Source of the DNA: CAZVWJ01 sp964631325
Lineage (GTDB): Bacteria > T1Sed10-126
Reading direction: 5' to 3'
Length of the DNA: 42,964 nt
NCBI GenBank assembly: GCA_964631325.1
Contig: CAZVWJ010000021.1
Location: 1 to 42,964, forward strand
Shown: piece after piece, positions 1 through 6,749 of the stretch
Layout: each line of letters starts with the position of its first letter
Position numbering within the stretch: position 1 is the first letter of the stretch
Position numbers and translations under genes: made by a program
Notes under the pieces: model-generated
What the model was told of the DNA's origin: nothing
The model's input: the letters and a program-made list of their open reading frames with translations, nothing else
Databases searched by the model: none

Positions 1-5
1 TGTTT

Positions 6-184
6 TACTTGAGTGCTGGGTTAACCCAGCCTACAATCGAGTAGTTTTATTGTGAAGCTTCACCGCTAAAGTTGCGTTGAGAGTCCTTTGCCAGCAATAA
101 ACGCTAAATATGGTGTCTCGATTGAAGGCTGTCCTTCGGACGGATAATTCACGACAGTTACGCTGTCGTGAATTATCCGGGTTA
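6..184 (+). repeat. Left arm of ~179-bp inverted repeat A (multi-hairpin element)
   Basis: This arm aligns without gaps to the reverse complement of 6251-6429, with about 13 mismatches in 179 bases (about 93% identity by eye). It is a chain of hairpins: a perfect 16-bp palindrome at 15-30 (GCTGGGTTAACCCAGC), a perfect 12-bp palindrome at 52-63 (GTGAAGCTTCAC), a small GTCC/GGAC hairpin at 131-141, and a 17-bp-stem hairpin at 141-179. It ends with GGGTTA only 26 bases before the mgtE start codon, so it must form part of that gene's promoter or 5' leader. No ORF is seen inside it. Confidence 0.9.
141..179 (+). other. Long perfect hairpin just upstream of mgtE
   Basis: Bases 141-157 and 163-179 are perfectly complementary (17 bp) around the loop TTACG. 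The hairpin is followed by GGGTTAGATTTTATAAGGAG, which contains the mgtE ribosome binding site, and no U-tract follows. It could be a leader structure, a transcription barrier or simply the structured end of the repeat. The same hairpin recurs inverted near 6256-6294 with one G-T wobble in the stem. Confidence 0.75.
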
Positions 185-209
185 GATTTTATAAGGAGTT
201 TTTAAAACA

Positions 210-1622
210 ATGCAGCAGCGAATAAAAACTATCAAAAACCAGGCACTTGAACATTTGTGCCGGGATAACACAGACGGTTTAAAAAATCTCTTTGAAATCA
301 CCCATCCCACCGATCTTGCCCACGCCCTGGATAAGTTTACTTTTAACCGGGCAATCAAGCTGTTTTCCCTGATGCCCGTTAACAAGCAGATCGAAATCCT
401 GGGAATTATTTCGCCTAACTTTGCCGCCCGCCTGCTCCGGGAAATTGACGCCGAGCGGTTTGCCGAGTTAATGCAGGAAATGCGGCCCGACGACGCCGCT
501 GATATCTTCTTGACCCTGGAAAAATCAGAGCAGGAAGAACTGCTGGGTAGAATTGGGGACCAGGATTTTCGGCGGAATCTGGTCGACCTGGTTTCTTATC
601 CTTATGATACTGCCGGCGGGATAATGACCACTGAATACTTGGCGGTGGATGAAAATTGTACTGTTGAAGAAACTATTCAGGCCGCCCGCGACGCTTCCGA
701 TGATGTTGAGGTGATTTACTATATTTATACGATAGATGAGGACCAGCGGCTTTCCGGCGTGCTTTCTATGCGCCGAATGTTAAAGACGGAATCCCATAAA
801 CGGGTCCGGGAAATTGCTCGCCGGGATCTGTTTAAGGTCCGGGTTGACGATGACCAGGAGGAGTCGGCCAAGATCATGGACCGCTACGGTCTCCTCGCGG
901 TTCCCGTTGTCGATCACCAGGACCGTTTGCGCGGGATAATTACCGTTGATGATGCCGTCCATATTCTCGAACAGGAGACAACCGAGGATATCTACAAGCA
1001 GGCCGGCCTGAGTCCTTTCGAGGAAATTGAAAGTGAACGCAGTATGAAGGTTACAAACGCTTCTGTCTGGACTAATCTCGCTATTCGCCTACCCTGGCTG
1101 GTTATAGTTTGTATCGGGACGCTGCTTGGGGCCTGGGTAATGAGCACTTATGGCGATTACATAGAAAAAGTTGTGGAGCTGGCCTTCTTTGTCCCCGTGG
1201 TAATGGCCATGGGCGGTAATGTCGGTGCCCAGTCCACCACTATTTTTGTCCGGAGCATGGTTCTTGGGCAGATAGACGTGGAGGATTTCTGGAAAAATTT
1301 GGTTCGGGAAATCTTTCGCACCGGACTTGGAATTGGCCTGTTTTTTGGGCTTTTCGTGGGCACCTTGATCTGGTGCTGGAAGGTCTATTTGCTTGGCGCT
1401 CCGCTGGCCGGGGAAACACTGCATCTCTCTCTGGCCGTGGGCAGTGCAATGTTTTTTGCTATTCTTGCCGCCAGCGCCAACGGTTTCCTCGTTCCCTGGC
1501 TTGTTCATAAGTTTGGCGCTGACCCGGCCACCGCCAGTAATCCCCTGCTTACGACTATCCAGGATATAGTTGGAATAGTTATCTATTTTTCCTCGGCCGT
1601 CTTTTTCCTCGAACAACTCTGA
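210..1622 (+). CDS. mgtE: MgtE-type magnesium channel/transporter
   Basis: Inner-membrane Mg2+ channel of 470 aa, close to the usual MgtE length (about 450 aa). Residues ~20-125 are the helical MgtE_N domain, including PDDAADIF. Residues ~130-255 are a CBS pair that in the family senses cytoplasmic Mg2+ and gates the pore; this region carries YPYDTAGGIMTTEYLAV. Residues ~285-470 are the five-helix membrane domain with the signature MGGNVGAQSTT, the ADPATASNPLLTT motif and DIVGIVIYF. The ATG follows AAGGAG at 193-198. The gene begins 26 bases after the structured end of inverted repeat A, so its leader is unusually hairpin-rich. An Mg2+-sensing leader is possible, but I see no M-box signature. 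Family assignment is firm. Confidence 0.96.
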   Translation: MQQRIKTIKNQALEHLCRDNTDGLKNLFEITHPTDLAHALDKFTFNRAIKLFSLMPVNKQIEILGIISPNFAARLLREIDAERFAELMQEMRPDDAADIFLTLEKSEQEELLGRIGDQDFRRNLVDLVSYPYDTAGGIMTTEYLAVDENCTVEETIQAARDASDDVEVIYYIYTIDEDQRLSGVLSMRRMLKTESHKRVREIARRDLFKVRVDDDQEESAKIMDRYGLLAVPVVDHQDRLRGIITVDDAVHILEQETTEDIYKQAGLSPFEEIESERSMKVTNASVWTNLAIRLPWLVIVCIGTLLGAWVMSTYGDYIEKVVELAFFVPVVMAMGGNVGAQSTTIFVRSMVLGQIDVEDFWKNLVREIFRTGLGIGLFFGLFVGTLIWCWKVYLLGAPLAGETLHLSLAVGSAMFFAILAASANGFLVPWLVHKFGADPATASNPLLTTIQDIVGIVIYFSSAVFFLEQL

Positions 1623-1860
1623 ATTATTTACGTCTTTGACGTATTAGTTACCGTTCGGTATCATTATACAATTTAAGTTAGTGAACTCTCCCCCCTTGAT
1701 GGGGGGATACAGATGGAGACTATTTAATAATAATTCTTCCCCCTTGATGGGGGAAGATATAGATGGGGGTGAAGCTGGGTTTGCAATTTACCCGATTCAC
1801 AGCAGTTCTGTTTGAATTTTTCAGTTGATTGTTACTTAATTTCTTGAGGAGGGATGTTTT
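1623..1860. other. Intergenic region with three hairpins
   Basis: A 6-bp-stem hairpin (TACGTC TTT GACGTA) lies at 1629-1643, just after the mgtE stop; it has no clear U-tract. Two related G/C-run hairpins follow: TCCCCCC-TTGAT-GGGGGGA at 1689-1707 and CTTCCCCC-TTGAT-GGGGGAAG at 1736-1756, each trailed by a 'GAT..AGATGG' motif. A third relative lies after ppdK (5893-5914), so this is a dispersed intergenic repeat. It may act as a transcript end, but the U-run of a classical terminator is missing. Confidence 0.7.
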
Positions 1861-2631
1861 ATGTTTACGAATTCAACCACGCGCAAGAGTGTTGCCTTTG
1901 CTTCAGTTCTACTTTTTCTGTTGACCCTCAGTTCACCGCTCCTGGCCGAAGATATCAAGCTGGATAATTTCCAGGGTGAGGCTCAGAGCATGTTTGAAAA
2001 ATTTGTCCGGGACGTTGGCCTGGGAATCAGCTACGTCCCCGCTGACCCCGCGGAGAGCCGGGGCCTGATTGGTTTTGATATTGGCGCCGGTGTAACCGCC
2101 ATTGAACTTGAAGATAACAAAGGATACATGCAAGCTGGTTTTGAAAACTCTGACGTACCCAGCACTCTAATTTTACCCAAGGTAAGAGTGGACAAGGGCC
2201 TGCCGATTGGTGGCGACGTTGGTGCTTTTGTTTCCGGCGACCCGGACGGTAACGTTCGCGTCTTTGGGGCCGCCTACAAGCACTGTCTGATGGAAGGCGG
2301 TATGCTTTTCCCGGCGGTTGCCCTCCGGTTTAATACGACAATGTTAACCGGGGTGGATGACCTTGATTTACAGACTTACGGTGCTGACGTATCAATTAGT
2401 AAAGGCTTTGAAATCCCGCTTATCCTCGGGGTTACTCCTTACGCCGGAGCAGGTTTGACCCGGATTGAAGGCTCAGAAGATAATTCCATAATTGATTTCA
2501 AAGACGTTTCGACCACGGAGTCGAAGTTCTTTGCCGGTTCACGTTTTTCTCTCGGTTTCATAAACGTAGTTGCCGAGGCTGAAATTTCAGAGATTAAGCG
2601 CTACACCTTACGCGCTAACATCGGTTTATAA
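1861..2631 (+). CDS. Outer-membrane beta-barrel protein, unknown role
   Basis: 256 aa with a clear Sec signal peptide: basic start, a hydrophobic core at residues ~12-25, and likely cleavage after LLA near residue 29. The mature protein alternates short polar/hydrophobic segments rich in Gly, Val and Ala (for example AYKHCLMEGGMLFPAVALRF and SKFFAGSRFSLGFINVVAEAEI), as expected of a small barrel of perhaps 8-10 strands. It ends in Leu rather than the usual C-terminal Phe. I do not recognise a named family. The start is well fixed by GAGGAGGG at 1846-1853. It lies alone between mgtE and ppdK, separated from both by repeat-rich intergenic DNA, so it is probably its own transcription unit. The barrel call rests on signal peptide and composition only. 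Confidence 0.65.
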   Translation: MFTNSTTRKSVAFASVLLFLLTLSSPLLAEDIKLDNFQGEAQSMFEKFVRDVGLGISYVPADPAESRGLIGFDIGAGVTAIELEDNKGYMQAGFENSDVPSTLILPKVRVDKGLPIGGDVGAFVSGDPDGNVRVFGAAYKHCLMEGGMLFPAVALRFNTTMLTGVDDLDLQTYGADVSISKGFEIPLILGVTPYAGAGLTRIEGSEDNSIIDFKDVSTTESKFFAGSRFSLGFINVVAEAEISEIKRYTLRANIGL

Positions 2632-2993
2632 GTCCTTACTTTCCGGCGTTTCAGGGACAGAAAGCATAATTGCAATTAATTTAAGGTTTTAATCTGTATA
2701 ATCAGTGTAATCTGTGGATATATCGAAGAGGCGAACAGGCGAGGAGGCGAAGAGGCGCAAACCCGCAACACGTAACCCTTAACCCCGAAGGCCGCTCGCG
2801 GATGGACGCCGTTTAACGCGGATAAGAACTTAATCTGTGCAAATCTGTGTAATCCGTGGATCATGTTTTTGATTTTAAGGTTTTAATCTGTGCAAATCTG
2901 TATAATCTGTGGATAATGTTTTTGACTTCGAAACTAAATTTGGACTAACTTACGCAATGCTTATATCAAGATTATTTCCAGGAGGTTATTTTG
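2632..2993. repeat. Intergenic region with three copies of a short dispersed repeat
   Basis: Three copies of an 'AATCTGTG(C)AAATCTGTGTAAT-C/T-GTGGAT' type repeat are present at about 2681-2720, 2831-2866 and 2875-2926. The first and third share the prefix TTAAGGTTTTAATCTGT. Between them, 2724-2760 is a short tandem run built on AGGCGA (about five units). 2791-2826 carries a 'CGCGGATGGACGCCG...AACGCGGATAAG' motif. Similar text is familiar from intergenic DNA of many environmental bacteria. No ORF with a ribosome binding site is seen until ppdK. Confidence 0.75.
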
Positions 2994-5825
2994 ATGGCTG
3001 AACAATCTGACGTTGAGGATAAATTAGTTTTCTTCTTTGGTGGTGGGGAAGCCGAAGGTGGAGCCGAACTAGCCCATCTTCTTGGTGGTAAAGGTTCTAA
3101 CCTGAATGAAATGAGTAGTTTTGGAGTTCCGGTTCCGCCCGGTTTTACTATTTCTACCGAGGTTTGCCGCCAGTATTACGACAATGACCGTCAATATCCC
3201 GAGGGACTGCACGAGACAGTGAAAGATAATTTGGCCCGGGTGGAAGAGCTAATGGGGAAAAAATTCGGTGACCCTGAGGATCCCCTGCTGTTCAGTGTTC
3301 GTTCCGGTGCTCCGGTAAGTATGCCGGGGATGATGGACACCGTTTTGAACCTGGGTTTGAACGATGAAACTGTCCAGGGACTGATCGAGCAGTCCGGTGA
3401 TCGCCGGTTTTCTTACGACAGCTATCGCCGTTTCGTTCAGATGTACGGCGAAGTTGTTAAAGGAATCAACAACGATGAATTTGAAGCGCTGATTGAAGAG
3501 AAAAAGCAGGACGCCGGTGTCTCTGATGACACGGAGTTGACGGCCTCGGACTGGGAAGAGCTGGTTGGTGAATTTAAAGAACTGTATCAGAAAGAGACCG
3601 GTGAGAAGTTCCCCGAAGCTCCCGAGGACCAGCTCTGGGGCGGAATTACTGCCGTCTTTGAATCCTGGAACAACGAGCGGGCTATCAAATGGCGGGAAAT
3701 AAATGATCTCCCCCATGACGTCGGTACCGCTGTTAATGTCCAGACGATGGTCTACGGGAACATGGGCGCCGATTGTGCAACCGGCGTGGCCTTCACCCGG
3801 GATCCCGCCAACGGAGTCAAAAAACACATCGGTGAGTATCTCCCGAATGCCCAGGGTGAAGACGTTGTTTCCGGTGTCCGGACCCCCAAGCCGATTAACG
3901 ATTACGAACGTGAGAAATCGGGTAAGACGGATATGCCTACTCTCGAGGAGGAAATGCCCGAGGTCTATTCTGAGCTCGAAGATGTTTTCAATAAATTGGA
4001 AGAACACTACGAGGATATGCAGGACATTGAATTTACCATTCAGAACAATGAGCTTTTTGTTCTCCAGACCCGGACCGGGAAACGAACTGCTCCCGCCATG
4101 GTCAAAATCGCTCACGATTTTGCCGAAGCAGGAGTTATTACCCGGAAAAAAGCGCTTGATCGGGTCGTCCCCGAACGCTTGAATCAGATGCTCCACCCGA
4201 TGATTGACCCTGAGGCCCAGGAAGAGGCGGAAGCAATTGCCGTTGGCCTTGGTGCCAGTCCGGGTGCTGCTCGTGGTCAGGTTGTCTTTGAAGCTGACGA
4301 CGCTGAGGAATGGGTGGAAAACGGTAAAGATGTAATTCTGGTCCGCCACGAAACTTCACCGGACGACATTGGTGGAATGAATGTCGCCGAGGGTATTCTT
4401 ACTTCCCGCGGTGGCGGTACTTCGCATGCCGCTGTTGTTGCGCGTGGCATGGGCAAACCCTGTGTTGCCGGTTGTGGTGCCCTGGATATTGATTATGCCA
4501 AAAAACAGTTTAAAGTTGGCGGTGAAACTTATTCCGAAGGTGATTGGTTGACCCTCGACGGAGCCAGCGGAGAAGTTTTTGTCGGTCAGCTTGAAATGAC
4601 TGAAGCAAAGTTGACCGGTGAATTTGAAGAACTGATGGGCTGGGCTGACCAGCACCGTGAACTCGGTGTCCGTACCAACGCTGATAATCCCGATGATTCT
4701 GAGCTTGCTCGGGAATTTGGAGCTGAAGGTATTGGTCTCTGCCGGACAGAGCACATGTTCTTCGAGGAGTCTCGTATTGACCACGTCCGCCAGATGATTC
4801 TGGCCGCTCCGGATGTCCAGGACCTCCGGCTCCGCCAGGAAGAACTGGAGGATGAGCTGGAGACTGCTCAGGAAAGCCAGATGGATGAAATTAAAGCGGA
4901 ATTGAAAAAAGTGGAGGCTGAACTGGAAGATACACTCCCTCAATATGAGGAAGCATTAGATGCACTTCTTCCTGAACAGCGCAGTGATTTTATTGGGATT
5001 TTTGAAGCAATGGATGGTCTCCCGGTCACTGTCCGTCTGCTTGATCCCCCCTTGCATGAATTTTTACCCCAGGAATCCGAGGAACAGCAGCGGGTTGCAG
5101 ATAATCTTGGGATCTCCCCCGCGGAAATTGAAAGATTGATTGATAATCTCGAAGAATTTAACCCGATGCTCGGTCACCGGGGTTGTCGGATGGGCGTTTC
5201 CTATCCGGAGGTCTACGAGATGCAGACCCGGGCAATTATGGAAGCCACCGTGGAAGTCGCTCGGAAAGGTGTCGACGTCCAGCCGGAAATTATGATTCCC
5301 TTGGTTGGCCTTCAGAAAGAGCTGACCATTCTCCGGGAACGGGTGGACGAAGTTGCCCAGGATGTTCTTCGCGAAGCGGACATGACGATTGACTATAAAA
5401 TTGGCACAATGATTGAGTTGCCCCGAGCCGTGTTAAGGGCGGATGAAATTGCCGAGCACGCGGAGTTCTTTTCCTTCGGCACCAACGATCTGACCCAGAC
5501 CACCTTTGGAATCAGTCGTGACGATGCCGGGAAATTCCTCGAACATTATCAGCACGAGGAGATTCTTGACTCCGATCCCTTTGCCGTGCTTGATCAGGAT
5601 GGCGTCGGTCAACTGGTCGAGATGGGAGTCAACCGCGGCCGACAGACACGCAAGTCCCTGAAAGTTGGTATTTGCGGTGAACACGGTGGAGAACCCTCCT
5701 CCGTTAAATTCTGCCACGGAGCCGGCCTTGACTACGTTAGCTGTAGTCCTTACCGGGTCCCGATTGCCCGGCTTGCAGCAGCCCAGGCGGCCGTGGAGGT
5801 CGAGGAGGACCTCACTTCTTACTGA
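2994..5825 (+). CDS. ppdK: Pyruvate, phosphate dikinase
   Basis: Cytoplasmic enzyme interconverting pyruvate + ATP + Pi and PEP + AMP + PPi (glycolytic or gluconeogenic). I choose ATG 2994 over the TTG three bases earlier because AGGAGG at 2980-2985 is optimally spaced. The 943 aa comprise an N-terminal ATP-grasp domain (GGKGSNLNEM near residue 31; SVRSGAPVSMPGMMDT near residue 102), the swivelling phosphohistidine domain with TSRGGGTSHAAVVARGMGKP (His478), and a C-terminal PEP/pyruvate barrel. The barrel carries GLCRTEHMFF, FGTNDLTQTTFG and DYVSCSPYRVP with the catalytic Cys917. The length is above the usual ~870-910 aa. The excess is mainly a charged helical insertion around residues 605-655, just before LLPEQR. 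It stands alone, with repeat-rich DNA on both sides. Confidence 0.97.
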   Translation: MAEQSDVEDKLVFFFGGGEAEGGAELAHLLGGKGSNLNEMSSFGVPVPPGFTISTEVCRQYYDNDRQYPEGLHETVKDNLARVEELMGKKFGDPEDPLLFSVRSGAPVSMPGMMDTVLNLGLNDETVQGLIEQSGDRRFSYDSYRRFVQMYGEVVKGINNDEFEALIEEKKQDAGVSDDTELTASDWEELVGEFKELYQKETGEKFPEAPEDQLWGGITAVFESWNNERAIKWREINDLPHDVGTAVNVQTMVYGNMGADCATGVAFTRDPANGVKKHIGEYLPNAQGEDVVSGVRTPKPINDYEREKSGKTDMPTLEEEMPEVYSELEDVFNKLEEHYEDMQDIEFTIQNNELFVLQTRTGKRTAPAMVKIAHDFAEAGVITRKKALDRVVPERLNQMLHPMIDPEAQEEAEAIAVGLGASPGAARGQVVFEADDAEEWVENGKDVILVRHETSPDDIGGMNVAEGILTSRGGGTSHAAVVARGMGKPCVAGCGALDIDYAKKQFKVGGETYSEGDWLTLDGASGEVFVGQLEMTEAKLTGEFEELMGWADQHRELGVRTNADNPDDSELAREFGAEGIGLCRTEHMFFEESRIDHVRQMILAAPDVQDLRLRQEELEDELETAQESQMDEIKAELKKVEAELEDTLPQYEEALDALLPEQRSDFIGIFEAMDGLPVTVRLLDPPLHEFLPQESEEQQRVADNLGISPAEIERLIDNLEEFNPMLGHRGCRMGVSYPEVYEMQTRAIMEATVEVARKGVDVQPEIMIPLVGLQKELTILRERVDEVAQDVLREADMTIDYKIGTMIELPRAVLRADEIAEHAEFFSFGTNDLTQTTFGISRDDAGKFLEHYQHEEILDSDPFAVLDQDGVGQLVEMGVNRGRQTRKSLKVGICGEHGGEPSSVKFCHGAGLDYVSCSPYRVPIARLAAAQAAVEVEEDLTSY

Positions 5826-6250
5826 ATTAACGGCCCCCGTCAATGTTTCGCCCCGCCTTTGGATTTAATTGTTTCTTAACACACCTGAAATCTCCTCCCC
5901 CTGATGGGGGAGGAATAAGGTGGGGGTGAAAAGGGTGCCCGGCGAACAGCAAATTTATTTTCTTGCTTTCCGGTGTCGTAGTATGGCGCGGCATAAGTCC
6001 GAATCCCCCGGAAATTTTCTTCCCCTTTTTTCTCTTTTTTAATTAAATCCCCCCTGTACTCTGTCGCTGATTTGTCAGAACTTCAAAATAACTCTTTCCA
6101 CCCTTAATAAAGCTACGCGTTTCATGCTCTCTACCCCCAGGGTGGTTATAGTGGCTGTCTTTGCTGTTTTATGTTGCACAAGGTTATTGAATTCATCAGT
6201 CTATTTTTCGTTGCTCTCACTTTTTTGATTATTTGAACAGACCTGTATCT
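5826..6250. other. Gene-free region after ppdK with one G/C-run hairpin
   Basis: Contains TCCTCCCCC-TGAT-GGGGGAGGA (5893-5914), a relative of the two hairpins after mgtE, followed by 'ATAAGGTGGGGGTGAA'. At 5987-6002 the motif CGCGGCATAAGTCCGA resembles CGCGACATAAGTTCGA found after the first TonB receptor gene (8843-8858). The stretch 6010-6050 is T-rich. I found no convincing ORF, RNA gene or promoter in the remainder. Confidence 0.6.
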
Positions 6251-6429
6251 TAGCCCGGATAATTCGCGACAGCGTAACTGTCGTGAATTATCCGTCCGAA
6301 AGACAGCCTTCAATCGAGGCATCATATTTAGTGTTTAGCGCTGGCAAAGGGCTCTCAACGCAATTTTAGCGGTGGAGCTTCACAATAAAACCACTCAATT
6401 GTAGGCTGGGTTAACCCAGCACTCAAGTA
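6251..6429 (-). repeat. Right arm of inverted repeat A
   Basis: Reverse complement of 6-184 with about 13 substitutions and no gaps. The 16-bp palindrome GCTGGGTTAACCCAGC is intact. In the two stems that differ between arms, the change leaves a G-T (G-U) pair on the plus strand: GTGGAGCTTCAC instead of GTGAAGCTTCAC, and the long hairpin at 6256-6294. The hairpin end faces the ppdK block. The other end lies only 15 bases from the outer end of repeat B. Confidence 0.9.
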
Positions 6430-6444
6430 GAGCGAATATATATA

Positions 6445-6574
6445 CTTAAAGTATCCTGTAATTTTACGGGCCAATATTACAACTTGATTTATTTGCTAAT
6501 ACAGCCTTGAGTGCTGTATCTTAGATAAACATTATGCACGAAATTCTAGAATTTCGTGCATAATGTGGGTTAGA
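6445..6574 (+). repeat. Left arm of ~130-bp inverted repeat B (multi-hairpin element)
   Basis: Aligns without gaps to the reverse complement of 42831-42960 with about 10 mismatches in 130. Its parts, in order, are hairpin TACAGC-CTTGAGT-GCTGTA (6500-6518), small palindrome TATCT-T-AGATA (6517-6527), a 38-bp perfect palindrome (6529-6566), then GGGTTAGA (6567-6574). Its plan matches repeat A: TTGAGTGCTG in the outer part, and a long hairpin followed by GGGTTAGA at the inner end facing the genes. Most mismatches between the arms fall in loops or palindrome centres. No coding sequence is seen inside. Confidence 0.9.
6529..6566. other. 38-bp perfect palindrome at left end of the 18-kb unit
   Basis: Perfect dyad centred on CTAG (6546-6549), with arms reading ACATTATGCACGAAATT and its complement. 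Copies at the unit junction (24685-24720) and right end (42840-42875) differ by C to T at the centre (TTAG). It marks the boundary at which the two tandem copies begin to match. Confidence 0.9.
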
Positions 6575-6599
6575 CTTGATTGTATATAGGAGCGTTAAG

Positions 6600-6629
6600 A
6601 TGCGACAGAGCAATGAAAAAAGTATTTAA
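6600..6629 (+). CDS. Possible 9-codon leader peptide upstream of TonB receptor 1
   Basis: ATG 6600 follows TAGGAG (6587-6592) at ideal spacing and reads MRQSNEKSI before TAA. It begins 26 bases after the inner end of repeat B, in the position where mgtE begins after repeat A. An overlapping 21-codon frame (6613-6678, MKKVFKGSVGDDTIFKIARYQ) lacks its own good ribosome binding site. Either could be a translated leader or the remnant of a lost gene. The remaining leader to 6749 shows nothing else I can name. Confidence 0.3.
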   Translation: MRQSNEKSI

Positions 6630-6749
6630 AGGTTCTGTGGGGGATGATACTATTTTCAAAATAGCCAGATATCAATGATAATTTGACAAAATTTAACTCA
6701 GCGAACAAGGATTTTGAGGTACAATTAATTCATATTTGAGGTGAAAATA

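Noticed and set aside
1689..1756. Classical rho-independent terminators from the G/C-run hairpins
   Set aside because: Stems are strong but no U-tract follows either one; kept only as possible transcript-end structures.
2681..2926. CRISPR-like array from the three 'AATCTGTG' repeats
   Set aside because: Irregular spacing, imperfect repeats, related spacer text and no cas genes; it is a dispersed intergenic repeat.
3249..4349. 366-codon open frame on the minus strand inside ppdK, and similar long antisense frames (1089-1616, 4356-4943, 8010-8579, 10161-10754)
   Set aside because: They lie entirely opposite well-supported genes, lack ribosome sites, and read as low-plausibility mirror translations.
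6683..6725. TTGACA (6683-6688) and TACAAT (6720-6725) as a promoter for TonB receptor 1
   Set aside because: The spacer is 31 bases, far from 16-18; no -10-like hexamer sits at the right distance from the TTGACA.
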